Source: Isoetes taiwanensis (lineage: Eukaryota > Streptophyta > Lycopodiopsida > Isoetales > Isoetaceae). Taken from it: a stretch of DNA of 64,000 nucleotides. The notes under the pieces are model-generated. The model did no database searches. It had not been told where the DNA came from and worked only from the letters and a program-made list of their open reading frames with translations. Of this stretch, positions 48,703 to 60,660 are shown piece by piece. The DNA lies in contig JAJEKV010000002.1 in the NCBI GenBank assembly GCA_021234155.1, positions 5,804,025 through 5,868,024 of the forward strand. Direction: 5' to 3'. Within the stretch, counting starts at the first letter, position 1. The number at the start of each line of letters is the position of its first letter. The translations under genes and the position numbers were made by a program.

Positions 48703-48710
48703 TTTAAATA
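48703..48710 (-). promoter_or_regulatory. TATA-like box of the peroxidase gene
   Basis: The minus strand reads TATTTAAA, 39 bp upstream of the ATG at 48664. This would give a very short leader. It is the best TATA candidate within 150 bp. Confidence 0.45.
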
Positions 48711-49594
48711 GTCAGAGAAGTATCAGAGTTTCTGCTGAGCACACAGTCAATTGTAAATTGTGCAGAATTAAGAGGGTCGAAGCAGAAAATATTAATGTTT
48801 TATCCTAAACAGGCAAAGGGAAACAAGCCAAATCTAAAGAAAGGTAAACTGGGATACGTCCAAGAAGCTTTGGTCTTAGCAGCTGTTGTGAAGCTAAACT
48901 TTGTAGGCCCTAGATGTTTTTCTACTTTTTTCTTTTTCTCCCTCTGCCTTTTACTCGAGTACACACCTGTGTGACAAAGGTTATACAGTTTTCTAATCTG
49001 CAAGTAGACAAACTGTAAGTTTTTTCGTACCCTGGAAAAAAAAAGAGGGGAAAAGCAAAAGAATATTGTAAGTTTGTGACCTCCACAAAACGTTTTCCTC
49101 ACTTTCAAATGCTTTGCAGTTCATGGTATAACAAAAACTTGCAGTAAGTTTCTTATTTTGTAACCTTTTTAACTTATGATTGATGTAACTTCATCCAAGA
49201 AGTTGAAGTTAGCTCATGCATCATATTCAAAAATAGGTGTCATCGTCATATTGTTTTTTATATAATGTCTTCTCATTTATTCTCTATGGAGGCACCTCAA
49301 TAATTGTAGCCAAGATAATAAGTTGAAGGATAGCTCCAAAAAGTAGGTGTTAAATATATATTAGCATGGCGGTAACACCCATTATAACAATCCTTTTTGC
49401 ATTTACTTCTTCCTTAGAAATAAGAAACTAGATTATAGTTTGTATTAAAAACAACACATTTGTATTCTCTCACTTAGGATAGGCCATAAATTTGTAAGAA
49501 GCTTCATAAATGATGAAAGAAATAAACATAAAACATTTAGTTAATATATATCATAAGGCAAAACATTCTTAAGAAGCATGGCATTGCCAGCCAT
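48711..49594. other. Upstream region of the peroxidase gene
   Basis: No gene. On the plus strand it contains T/C-rich tracts (48918-48945) and A runs (49036-49045). Any promoter elements beyond the TATA-like box are not obvious. Confidence 0.4.
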
Positions 49595-49596
49595 GC

Positions 49597-49643
49597 TCTT
49601 ATTGGTTATGAGGATATTCTCTTATTGGTTATGAGGATATTCT
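49597..49643. repeat. Short tandem duplication
   Basis: The ~23 bp phrase TCTTATTGGTTATGAGGATA is repeated twice head to tail. Confidence 0.85.
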
Positions 49644-49649
49644 GGATGT

Positions 49650-52448
49650 TTGATTGCATTGATTGTGAGGAAGAGGATTTCATTAGGTTCCAATAATCAG
49701 TTCCTCTAAAAGGACTGCCATGACAATTCATGACAATGACTTAATTTAAGTTTTAAATATTTCGTTGTAAAGTGAAATTGAACAATACAAAAAATCCATG
49801 TTGGTTAACACTGGAGTTGCCATGTCAACATGCAAGTTCCTCGCCATCTTGTATAGGTGCCAACATGCATAATCATTCTAGATGTTTCTAGACCTTGGGA
49901 CTTGCAAAAATAAGGGGAAGGAACACCTTCATTCCATCTGCAATTGAGATGCATATGGAATTAAACCATTTGCACCTCTGGTGTAGGTGAAATGGTTAAC
50001 TACTATATAGTCAATAAATAGAAAGCTATGAGAAATATAGCTTTTCCAAAGTAGTACCTTGCCAAAGAGAGGAACAACAGAACACCAAGCATTTGGAGGG
50101 GCAATGTCATGGATCCGAACCAAAACTAACGCTCAAATTTTTAAGTAATATTGCTAACTTTCATCATATATGTTTTTCATATAATCATGATAATAAACTT
50201 CTGCGATTTTGGTTTGGTATTTGGGAATCAGTGGTTAGGACTATGATTTTGATGCCGTATTGTATAAAAAAGGGTATATTTTAGCATGTTTGAGCAGCTT
50301 GTTTCCATTTAGTGGTCTAGTTTCTAATTTTAACGTGTTTGCAAGTTTATTGTTGGCTATTTTTCATGCTAAATTGTGGGGTGTCGATAGCGTTTCACGC
50401 CACTTCCTTTTTCGAGGCCGGGCTCCCCTGCTTTTTCAAAAGTCTTGAGCAAGAGGAGGAGGGCAGTATCGTTGAAGCGAAGAAGGGCTCTTCATATTCA
50501 AGGGCATGCTTGGCATGTTCCCCGGTTGTTGTCAAACAAAGGCAAACAAAGGGCAAAAGGATTTGGATCGCCGATTGATTGTTGGCAAACAAGTAAAGGA
50601 GCCCAAGAAGATCCGGGCTGCGCAGGAAGCGTTGTTTTGCTTCGGGTTTACCGTCTTTGCTTGTAGAGCGGGCTCCAGGGACTTCCGTGGCTTCCGATTC
50701 AAATTTTTAGGGCTTGGCGATTCAAGCCTTTTTAGTCCGGTTTGTTCTAACAGAGCAAGATCCGGACACAAAGAAGCCGAATCGATTCTTTGAAGCCCTA
50801 ATAGGTAGCAAATAAGCTTAGTCCCGCCACCGATGCCGGATTTGAAGATGCAACAGCCAGGGCCTGGTTTGATGATGCCGGAAACGTTGGCTGGGTCTTT
50901 TCCTTGCCCAACTTGATGTTAGCCGATTTGCTGAAGCCGGGGGAAGTTAGCAGAGGTCTTCTGCCCTATCCAATCTGTGAGTTCCGGCCCAGCTTCTGGC
51001 GATTCCGACCTATGCAGCATATGCATGGTCTGCCGACGTTTTTTCTTGGGTCGCCATGAGGTCGATGGAGACCTTAGGAAATGGCAGGACATTTCTTCTC
51101 TAAAAAGATGCTGGCCACTGATCTGGCATCATATTTAGAATATGCTCCAGATCCACGGCTAGGATTCAACCTCACAAACGTAACCCATAATACTTGAAAA
51201 AAACATTTACTATAATCAAGCATAACCAATAGACGAGAACCAATTTCTTGGTCCTATATCCAGCGGGTTACCCTGATAATTAGTTCAACTTATTACCGTG
51301 TAAATCAATAACTAGATCAATAACTAGATCACGCATATATGTACAAGCAATAAGACTAACAATCCATGCCCATAAATGGGCAAATCTGTATTTTATCTTA
51401 CCATAATCGGTAGTAACAATGCATCTATTTCAATAGTAGCTTTTAGCTTATTAACTGGTTTGTTTTTAATCATACCAAACACTGCTACTCATTTCATGAT
51501 ATCATGGAGTTTTGTTTCCCAGATCATTCTAAGAAAAAGTTAAAGCAGTCAAGCTCAAACCTGGTTAACGTTCTTCACACTCCATTAGAATGTCTTGAGT
51601 GGTATGCACTTTGTTTCAATCCAAAATCCTTCATTTCAAATTTCTTCTGTTTGGAAAGTTCCAATCCACATGCAGAGATCATATGCTACCGCAAGCATCA
51701 AGCTTGTTACGCACAAGAACCCGAACCGCCATTTAAAGGCGAGATCACTTGTGCCGAAGATCCGCTTTTGCATCTGTTTTGAAAGTGACATACCGCAAAA
51801 ATCCATATTTGAACAACCATAAAACATCCGATCAAATACCGGTTGCAACTATCGATGGGAATATTTGGTGCCAAAGATTATTTCTCGCCAGGGCTTCAAA
51901 CATCCAAAAACTATGCAAGATCAAATCGCAATATAATGCAAAAAGCCATCTTCTCACGCACTGCAAATTAATCAATCCTCTTGTTTTAGCCAAAGGCCCG
52001 AAAACCATAACCAGGGCCTATAAGGCTTCTATTCCACTTTTTGATCACAGAAGATCCATCTTTATGCAACAAAATGCCATTATAGAGTATCGACTGTGAT
52101 ACACCGGAGATCGGATATCATTTCGTACTTACCGTGGATCCGCATACATCAAATATCATTTCAGATCGTGGGCTCGCCATTCAAGCATTCTATGGCAAAG
52201 TAAATAGCAAAATAAACTGTTTTCAAGATCTTTGGCATCCGGTTTTGGAGCGATTTCCGGTATTGGCTCCTTGTCTTATTTGCTTGAGAATCAATATACA
52301 AAGATCAAGCGGATGGGCTGCACACCAAGCGTATCCGAAACTTGTTCTACTCCATTATATCCTCGATCATATGCAACTGTATAGATCCGTGAGTAGAGAC
52401 CCCTGCTTTGGCTTCCCGTAAATAAATAACCATGAATGCTTGACCACC
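49650..52448. other. Long region without supported gene
   Basis: 50400-50800 is richer in G and C and has overlapping open frames on both strands, none with a known motif. 51504-52099 also has two 90-116 codon frames of unremarkable composition. I treat all as unproven. Confidence 0.35.
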
Positions 52449-52628
52449 TTAACACACCGCCCCTCAAGTTTATAGTGATCCAACGGCTGCACCAATCTTG
52501 ATCGGTTAATGTTATTGAGCTATAACACACCGCTACTCCATAACACCCTAGGATGTTATGAAATGGACGGATCCAGATCGATTTTGATAATGATCGGATG
52601 GCCCAAAACTCTCGGGGCAGTGTGTTAA
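52449..52628. mobile_element. 180 bp MITE with terminal inverted repeats
   Basis: The left end TTAACACACCGCCCC pairs with the right end GGGGCAGTGTGTTAA (one mismatch). Internal GATC-containing patches are also inverted (CAATCTTGATCGG against CAGATCGATTTTG). The TTAA ends suggest a TTA or TTAA target. It encodes no protein. Confidence 0.65.
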
Positions 52629-52661
52629 AACGGACGATAGCCGCAGCCCTGGGTTTACTTC

Positions 52662-52768
52662 AAAAAAAAAAATTTCGGGCCATCAAAATGGCTCGGGCAT
52701 AGTCGGGCCATCAAAATGGCTCGGCGCACACACCCCTCGCCATTTTGATGGCCCTCAAATTTTTTTCA
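52662..52768. repeat. Inverted repeat with doubled left arm
   Basis: GGGCCATCAAAATGGCTCGG occurs at 52677 and again at 52704, and its reverse, GCCATTTTGATGGCCC, at 52739. A-rich and T-rich runs flank the outer arms, giving a potential hairpin. Confidence 0.8.
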
Positions 52769-53357
52769 ATAACACCCTCGGCCCAGGGCGTTATCTACTC
52801 CATAGCCGTTTGGCGCCAAGGCCTTTGGCTAAAAAGAATTTTCATGAAAAATGGACCCATACTTTTAATATGCAAAGCCATTTTCAAGACGTCAATATTA
52901 GCCTCTGAAAATAACTTTTAAACCATAGCACAGTATTTCCAAAAATATCTTTCCTTACCGAAGCAACTCTTGAAAAAGCCCCAAATGCATATTCATGCTG
53001 GAAGGCTACTTTTGCAAGGCATAAAACATTATTGGGCATCTTGGATAAGCCCATTTATACCGAAAAAGCCTCGAATGCATATCTCATATTTGACAACCAT
53101 GTTTCAAACCATGAAGCGAAGAACTTTTTAGGCATCGTATCTTAAAACTGTCATATTTATTGCTATATATGTACATTATTGATTCTTGGACCCATAAATC
53201 AAAGAACTATTTAATGCCATGAAGTCATTTTCAACAACGTTACAATGGCTCAAGCTTTTTCTATAATAAGAAATTGCCTCACAAATGCAAGTATAGATGT
53301 TGTTTTTTGTGCCCTCATGGTTTCGTCCCATGCAAAATATATATCAATGTTGTTAAT
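52769..53357. other. Spacer without gene
   Basis: No gene. The phrases AATGCATAT(T/C)CAT near 52984 and 53075, each in a related context, suggest an eroded duplication of about 90 bp. Confidence 0.35.
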
Positions 53358-53483
53358 TTGGGATTTTCCGGTTTGACAGAAAATATTTTTGGATTTTTTT
53401 TAAGCTAATTTTTCTAAGGTTTGGGATTTTCCGGTTTGGCAGAAAATATTTTTGGATTTTTTTTAAGCTAATTTTTCTAAGGT
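53358..53483. repeat. Tandem duplication, 63 bp x 2
   Basis: TTGGGATTTTCCGGTTTG begins each copy, at 53358 and 53421. The copies are nearly identical, with an A to G change in the GACAG/GGCAG patch, so the duplication is recent compared with the neighbouring relics. Confidence 0.95.
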
Positions 53484-53493
53484 TTGTGGGGTT

Positions 53494-54050
53494 TTGGTAG
53501 CCGATAAAAGTTTCCGGAATTCCAAAAATCGGGATTTTTTTTTCACCAGACTAAGAATTTTTCTAGGTTTCAATATGCATGCCACGAATCTTTCCAGCAG
53601 ATGCAGATGGGTGTGGGTGGTATGCAAACGGAGCATTCAGGAACCAACGGATCCGCCGTCAGCTTGCATATCTGGCAGATCTTCCGAGAGATTTACAACC
53701 CAACCTTGGAGAAGCTTTTGGCATGAACATCATTTGTCTACCTGCCACATGCATTACAGGAATCCATTTGGGCTGTTCTATTTTATCCGGTACTTTCGAG
53801 CGTTTGTGGTCTACAGACAAAGGGTAATCTGTTGTTTGTATACAGACTGGTCTTCAAAAAAATCCTTTGGGCACCCCTATTTTCAAGAGGATTTTCGTGG
53901 TTTTGCATAGGCCATACTAAAGATTATCTGGTCCAAAATCGTGCAGGTAAGACCACTGCTTTGGAACCCCTTTTTGTTTTGAGTTTTGTAGCATGCATTT
54001 CTGGAGTCCTTGAAAACAGGAACTCCCATTTACGTCCTTATTTCTGAACG
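53494..54050 (+). other. Overlapping open frames of unknown status
   Basis: Two plus-strand frames are open, 53494-53910 (138 codons) and 53579-53827 (82 codons, ADADGCGWYANGAFRNQRI), and a third reads SAVSLHIWQIFREIYNPTLE. None has a family signature and at most one can be real. It could be a decayed gene. Confidence 0.25.
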
Positions 54051-54780
54051 CTTCTATTGTCTGGCTCTCAGAATCACATATCTTATTGTCTTTTTCCATG
54101 CAACGGAATTACCGGATATAGCTAGAGCTTTCCATGGTAGGGGACGAACCAACGTGAGGATGGATTGATTGTAATTTTTCAGGTTGTGATTCTTGAGATT
54201 GTCTCAAATTGTTGTATTGATTGTTCTTATAGATTTGTACGGATGATCCTCTTATCAGTTAATTTGAACATTGGAAACTTGCTACACTTTGAGATTGGGA
54301 TGATCATACAAATATGCAGATGGATTTGTTTTCTAGGTCTTAATACTGGTCCCATCTTTAAATTTGGCCCAAGTATGACCTCATCCATCTAATAATCTCT
54401 CCTATATCATGTTGAACTCTTAAATCATTGCAGAAGGAGCTGGAATGTAGATATGGAGCAAGGCGAGTGAGAAATATGGTTGCTAGGTTTCTGCAATGTG
54501 TTGTGAATGTGTAGATGAAGATGCTCTATTATTGAGTCACATTTTCTAGCTTTGTTGTCATAATTATCTTTGTCTAGAAGTCAAATTTAAGCAAAAACAT
54601 ACTTATGGTAATGCTTTTGGAGCATTGACTTCATTTGCTACGGACACTTTTATTTTCTTTGCTAGAAACACCTCTTGATTGATTTAAGTAAGGTTGTTTT
54701 TGCAAGCTTGAACTTTGGTTCCAAGTTTTTAAATATTGTGGTTGTGGTTGCAGGATTATAACAAGGTAACAACTATATGA
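54051..54780. other. Spacer without gene
   Basis: Nothing recognised, although weak coding-like text (ELECRYGARRVRNMVARFLQ) occurs near 54436-54495. Confidence 0.3.
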
Positions 54781-54839
54781 ACCAGGTGGAGTGGCATGAG
54801 CAACTTGAAGTTCAAATTGCTCATACCACTCCACCTGGT
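54781..54839. other. 59 bp near-perfect palindrome
   Basis: The left half begins ACCAGGTGGAGTGG and the right half ends CCACTCCACCTGGT. The two arms, ~29 bases each, differ at only two positions, both C/T, which would be G:U pairs in a minus-strand transcript. There is essentially no loop. No promoter was identified. Confidence 0.85.
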
Positions 54840-55306
54840 CCATCGGGCGCTCCTCGTTTTCCTCATGAATGATTCGAGTTTGGCATCAAAAATCCGGCAT
54901 ATGCTTCTTCAGGTGTGAATCTTTTTCTTCAGGCATCATGTTGGTGTAGCTCAAGCAGATTCTTGAGTAGTATTGCAGTGTAGTATTGTGATGTTGGCTG
55001 GGAATCTCAACTTGACAATTGTACAAGTTCAGGTTTGTCCACTCTCTTATTTATTTGGCTGCTCCACTATTTGTTGAGGTTAATCCATTATGTCACACTC
55101 AATCCTTCATTAGGGACATTTCTTGCATCTGTTTTCATTGGAAAAATATCAGCATGTTTAACTATCTAGCAAATAGCAAATTGGTTATTTGATGCACTAA
55201 GGATGCAGATAGAAAAAGCAGGGAGTAAGACAATGTATGTAGGAGCTCCTTAGCTTGAAGATTGGGAAAGGGTAAGTTCCTCACTACCTTTAGGTGGTTC
55301 TTGCAG
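54840..55306. other. Spacer upstream of the GTPase relic
   Basis: The N-terminal exon of an ARF protein, with its nucleotide-binding loop, was sought here and not found. Confidence 0.45.
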
Positions 55307-56339
55307 GTTTTAATGTGGAGAAGGTGCAGTATAAGAATGTCGTGTTCACAGTTTGTAGGTGGACAGGAAAAGTTAAGGCCACTTTGGAAACACTACTTTA
55401 ACAACACAGATGGCTTGGTAAGGAGAAAAGTAGCATCCTTAAATGTTAAATGCATTGGGTTTGTTGCTAACAATAAATCGGGTTCCAATATTGAAGACAA
55501 ATTTAACAGAAGTTTATAATATTTGTCCATTCATATGGTTAATAGAACTTTTCCAAATGGACTGCAAATACCTAGGCAAAACAAATCAAAGACAATATTG
55601 CTATCTTCCTACAAGAGCTTCAAAGCTATTGAAAGGTCTCTTGGAAATACTATTTACATTAGCAAGAACCTCCCTCTCAGGCTCAAGGGAAGAAAGCTTT
55701 TATTCACAATGTTAGAAACATGCAGCTAGATTCCATCAAATTATGTCAGAAAGTATTAGTCAGTATCAGAGCTTACCATTACTAAGAGGTTATTAGTATA
55801 GTCATTATCAGAATTGGAACATAGCTTTTGTCTATAAAGATCAGGATTATCAATATAACAAGGGCCGGTTGTGAGAATACAGATATACATTGTTGACTCA
55901 TTGGACAGAGAACGGATTGGCAGGGCCAAAAGTGAATTTCAGGTTCTATATTTTGCTTTCATATTAGGAGCTTTTAGGCTCTTTTATTAACATCATGACC
56001 TTGCTGTAGGCTATTATCAACGATCCTCTGATGAGAAATTGTGCAATATTGGTGTTTGCAAACAAGCAGGATATGGTGTGATACAATTAGCTGACCATTC
56101 TCTTTCTGCAACATGGTTTAGACTCATGTAGTTTATTATTGTTTTTGTTTCGTGTCTTTGATAAGCAGAAGGGAGCAATGTCTCCAGCAGAGGTATGCGA
56201 GGGCCTAGGTCTTTTCAATTTGAAAAATCAGAGATGGCATATTCAGGGAACATGTGCTATTAAAGCTGAAGGTCTTTATGAAGGATTGGATTGGCTTGCA
56301 ACCACATTGAAAGATATGCAAGCCTACCTACTTCTGTAG
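55307..56339 (+). pseudogene. ARFB1-type ADP-ribosylation factor pseudogene
   Basis: Four plus-strand exons with good splice sites: 55307-55417 (FNVEKVQYKNVVFTV, then GGQEKLRPLWKHYFNNTDGL), 55883-55942 (IYIVDSLDRERIGRAKSEFQ), 56010-56075 (AIINDPLMRN, ILVFANKQDM) and 56169-56339 ([48 protein letters not shown]). The text matches plant ARFB1, a Golgi/endosomal small GTPase. NKQD, the guanine-specificity motif, is intact. A 5 nt deletion at about 55355 removes the Trp-Asp of the WDVGGQ switch and shifts the frame, and the first exons with the myristoylated Gly and the P-loop are missing. The gene is therefore a 5'-truncated, broken copy. Retained introns rule out a processed copy and are compatible with capture by a Helitron. 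Confidence 0.85.
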
Positions 56340-58148
56340 GACGTTTAAGAACAGTGTGAACATCAGGCACCTATTTGATGGGAAGCTAAAATCTCTACTC
56401 TTTAAGACCTACGTAACCATGGCTTGAGAAGTAATTATGGGATCCTAAAGATTTTTCTCCTGTCTGTGGACTTCCAAAATGTGAAGGAGCACAGCCAGCT
56501 ATCAGATAAATTTCTACTGTACAGTGAGTAACATAAACTTTCATAAATTGCTCAACAATAGGTACTATCTTTGTGTTAATGATCAGATACATTGAAGTTG
56601 GAGAATAAAGTTTGGGTTGAGCAAGCAAAGTGAAAGCATTTGAGCAAGAATTGACAATCAAAGTGAAAGCATGAAAGATTGATCTCATAGGCATATAAAT
56701 TGATGCTTCCTCTAGCAAGGTTTGAATTCATGCTCAATCATATTCCAGTATGGTGCAGATTGAGGAGAAGAAAAGTTTCAACTTCATGTGCCAGTCATCA
56801 TGACAAAACCTCATGAAATAGACATGCAAATCTTATGGCAACTATTGAACAACTATGTTGCTTATGCAGCCAATTGATTGTATATGTATAATATAGCTTA
56901 TATCTGATATTAATTGCTGGCAACATCTGGTAGAGGCAAGTTGTATGGATGCAGCATGATGTAGACCAGTTACGGCTGAACATGAATCAGTTATATTTTG
57001 GAATTATTTGATCAGTCTTGAACCTGCAACATCTGATTTGCTGTTGAGAAAGAGTTGTTGGTTGGTTATTGTATTGCATTGCCTTAGATTTTCGCTTTTT
57101 CAAGTTTAAGTTGTTGCCTGTTTTGCAATCTTAAATTGTTTTCTGTTCTGATCATTCTAACCGTGAGAAAATTGGCATCTCAGTTTTGCAGGATTCACTT
57201 TCAACTGTTTCAAATTCCGTAACATTTGGCCATAATTCATCCAGACCAGGCTCATTCCATGTAGCGTTGTCATTATGCTGTATAATTTAGTCATACCAGC
57301 CAAAGATGTAGGTAAAGATAACTGGACATAATATTTATGTCACAGACTACACCGTTGCTTGGTTTCAAATCTATACGCAATACAAAACAGTCGCTTTTAC
57401 TTGATAATTAAGTTGCATTAGAACACATGACTCCATAGTTGGACTTGGCCAAGCTAGAATATGTTGCCATTAGCATAACCACCATAAATAAAATGTGCAT
57501 TACATAACTTTTGTTATTCAAATCGTTTTACATTGCTGCCATTAGCATAACACCGTAAATAAAATGTAGACAAATGCGAAACTCATTGGATTATAATCTT
57601 ATGCCTTAATAGTCGACAATTTCTCCCCACATATTTATGGTGGATAACATTGCCAAGAAAGACCCATCAGCAAGCATCCAAATTTCAAGACTGTTAACCT
57701 CAATACAGGACATTGTTGAGTGTTTGTTAACCCCGAGACATTGTGTTGCTAAGGTCCGACAATGCATTGTGCAAATTTAAATTTGCTATTGAGAATATGA
57801 AGTTGTTTCTTCAATCAGTTAGTATAAATACACATTTGGAATTAGTATACAATACAATTTATGATGCTTTTTGATAATTTTCTTGGAATTGTATGTTGCA
57901 GTCAATTACCATTGTACATTACAACATGCCTTTGCATTGCAATTAAGGTCATACTATAACATATTTACAGTTCAACATCTGAAATGAAATTCACAATTTG
58001 TGCACAATAGGCTTTTGTCATCATCGATGAATCTTAGAAGGCTGCTCTATAGTACCCTCTCCTTCTCTTCTCCTCCCCAAAAGCCACATTTTCTAGCCAA
58101 TGTTCAACAATCACCCTCCTTTCCTCCCCTGTAAAGTTGTTACTAAAG
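56340..58148. other. 3' flank of the GTPase relic, no gene seen
   Basis: AT-rich with no supported frame. The phrase TTGCCATTAGCATAACCAC near 57466 is repeated as GCTGCCATTAGCATAACACC near 57536. Confidence 0.4.
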
Positions 58149-58175
58149 CCCGGCAACGCCGGGCACCATAACTAG
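58149..58175 (+). mobile_element. Helitron-like 3' terminus
   Basis: A GC-rich hairpin, GCCCGGCAACGCCGGGC (58149-58165, 7 bp arms), is followed 6-7 bp later by CTAG and then T. This matches the Helitron 3' end rule: a hairpin shortly before CTRR, with insertion before T. The 5' TC end was not located. If real, the element would extend leftward and could contain the ARFB1 exons. Confidence 0.5.
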
Positions 58176-58198
58176 TGTTAATAACTATAAGAAATTTA

Positions 58199-58222
58199 TT
58201 GCGGCGGCCAAGGCCGCCGCGA
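58199..58222. other. GC-rich perfect palindrome
   Basis: GCGGCGGCC-AA-GGCCGCCGC has 9 bp arms around AA. A related phrase, GGCCGC.GC.AACATTT, recurs at about 58213, 58281 and 58604. Confidence 0.8.
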
Positions 58223-59399
58223 ACATTTCTTTTCCAAAATCATCATAAGGAACTTTTGTGTTAATTCGAGAATGGTGTAAAAGAAGGCCGCAAACATTTG
58301 TTTAGCCCTTAGCCTATTCAACTGGATCCATTATAGCATTCCTAACCTGTTCAATTAAATCCACTATATTTTTAATACTGAGAAATAAAACATGCGCAGT
58401 TAAACTCATTATTAACGTCCTAATCCTTTTAAGTACGCTCGTCTATAGGTTAGAATTGATAGAACTACTTGATGTATAGTTCAAACATATAGCTTGAAAA
58501 ACATGCAGGAGTTGATCCGGCAATATTGCATCGTGTCGACCACCATGGGATTCCCACTATTGTTTGTCCCGTCCTTTTTGTTTCCAGCATTTAGTAACAC
58601 TCAGGCCGCTGCGAACATTTCTTTGGTTCTAGACATGCATAGTTGCACATATTATTTAAATAAAATATTTAGTAATATTTCGCTATTTATATCAAATGTA
58701 AGTAGTGGTCAAAAGGCATGTATGTTAGATGCTTTTTATGATTCATGCTTATAAGCAAGGTTTATTTTTTAAAGCACTCTCAAACAACCTAAGGTGGTTA
58801 TTCATGATTCTAGAAATTCCGCCATTGAGCAAAAGCTAAGGTATTTATGCATGGTTTTAAAAATTCCATCATTGAGCAAATAAGTGGGTTGCCACTAGAA
58901 GATTTAGTTGTTGAATAGGGTTTATTGTTGGCAATTATATTGTTCTTGTGATGCAAGTGTAAGTAGTGATTCATTTAATCTCGAAGATATTTTACCTTCG
59001 AAACGGAACCACGTTCGTGAGCTGGCGGTTTCTTTTAATCCTTAAAGCTGGATCAAAGGGTTGAGTTACACGCTGAAATGGACCATGCAATGTTGTGGGT
59101 AATGCAAATTCTTTAGATTCCATTCCTGAGCTCCATCGAAGCTCCTTAAATATATCAAATGCAGCATTGCATGAAGGAAATTTCAAATTGAGTCCTGTTA
59201 GGATGTAAATGAGGGAGAAAAATTTATCCACATAATATTTTCATTTAATTTTTGTCCAAAACATGTTGGCACAAGAAAGTTTTCACGAGTTCGCCTAAGA
59301 AGCCAAGCCTTGGTACTGTTCTTCCTCAACCATCATATCCAGCGCAACAAAAGAATGAATTCTATCCTCATATTATTGATGGCCTGCCTTGCGAATTCT
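58223..59399. other. Spacer, possible end of the transposase-like relic
   Basis: No clear gene. Between 58780 and 58880 the phrase AAATTCC.(C/A)CATTGAGCAAA is duplicated (58813 and 58861). 58990-59230 has weak minus-strand coding text that may belong to the relic on its right. Confidence 0.35.
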
Positions 59400-60660
59400 A
59401 GATGCAAGTGGTATCAACAACAAATCTCCCTTTCTTGAAGTTTTCTTACATAAATTGGCTTCAGTTTCTCAAAAACCTGCTTGAACAGCTTTATAATAGG
59501 ATGTTCTTTCTTGAAAGCAAGGTACAATTGAACCTGAACACAATGATAATCATAAATATAGTTGTTAGCTCACAAAGTAAAGAATTAGTGTACAACTTTG
59601 CTATTTTTTGATTGAAACTATTACCTGTGTGATCTCTAGCAGATGAATAAGATGATTAATTTTCCCACCATTTTTGGTCAAATGCTTTCTCACATACTCC
59701 TTGTAAGATGAAACTCTAGTATTTTCATCACAAAACTTCGTCACAATGGCTATTTCTTCAGGTGAGAATGCATCATTTATTTTCTTCCTTCCAAATATTG
59801 ACCAAGGCCGGCTTTAGACTCTGCAAATATATGTCTTCTAAATGCCATGGCGGTAGTTTTCCGTGGAACAGATAGAACTCTGAAATTGCAGATTGATTAA
59901 TCCCTCCTGTCAAAGATGCTGCCATTTGAAGGGTGCTCTTTCTTGCTTGCAGAACATCAGTTGTTCTTTGCATTTTTTGTGTTTGCATTGTCTCTGTAAC
60001 ATTCACAATCATGCTTTTCATTACAGTAATATCCCTGAGATCTGGTACATCTGCTTGTATTGGCGAATGTTTGTTTCTCTTGAAAAGTCTTTGAAGAACT
60101 CTCCCTTCATCCGAATCTTTAGAAACATTCCTAACAATTTGATTAAAAGAATCATCTAGCTCTTTTGAGAGTTCTTGCAATCTCCTGTAATAGCATGCAG
60201 GGAAGCTCCAGAATATGCACAGCTTAGCAGCATCTCTCCTTTAAAACGGGTATCGTCAAATAGTGTAAGAAGATTGAAATGCTAAATTAAACATGCTAGC
60301 TTAGATGCATCTCAATTTGATGTAAAAATAAAGATTAAGATATCCATAGAAAGGGATTGGACTTTTCATCCTGGTAGCGAGCTTGGTCTACAAACACCAA
60401 AGCAGATTAAAAACTCAAACGTAATTCTTCGACCAACCATACTAATCCACTTCTATCATCTAACAAATCTAATCTTGACTATGGAATGCTCAAATCTAAT
60501 TTAATGGCAGCATTTGTTCCAAGAGCAATGAATTTAAAGAATGGAACATTTACCTGCATTTATCAGCAATCAGTGCCCAGGCTGCAAGATTTACCTCATT
60601 TACAGTTTGGCGCTCAGTACATGGGTTTGACATGTAAATGGAAAGCATAACAGTTGTTAG
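59400..60660 (-). pseudogene. Transposase-like relic, copy B (same family as 33 kb)
   Basis: Minus strand. An exon ending SNPCTERQTVNEVNLAAWAL...DKCR with donor GTAAAT (about 60655-60556) joins, after an acceptor at about 60188, to a long open exon 60180-59773 (ELSKELDDSFNQIVRNVSKD, LRDITVMKSMIVNVTETMQT, FYLFHGKLPPWHLEDIYLQS). A one-base shift near 59790 leads to INDAFSPEEIAIVTKFCDEN, then NHLIHLLEITQ and a further exon VQLYLAFKKEHPIIKLFKQV, FEKLKPIYVRKLQERE, ICC, H, NNMR at 59535-59390. The FEKLKP...KL...CC...H...N.MR pattern is shared with 33705-33500. It is more complete toward the N-terminus than copy A, but is stopped by the shift and by a TGA after ICC. Confidence 0.55.

Noticed and set aside
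50339-50793. Overlapping frames on both strands in a GC-richer patch
   Set aside because: No domain, no splice context and no preference for one frame, so no gene is called.
51504-52099. Two 90-116 codon plus-strand frames
   Set aside because: Composition unremarkable, no motif, overlapping one another; not supported.
53945-53975. AGKTT phrase resembling a nucleotide-binding loop upstream of the ARF relic
   Set aside because: The surrounding residues do not match an ARF P-loop (no GLDxxGKTT) and frame and spacing do not fit; likely chance.
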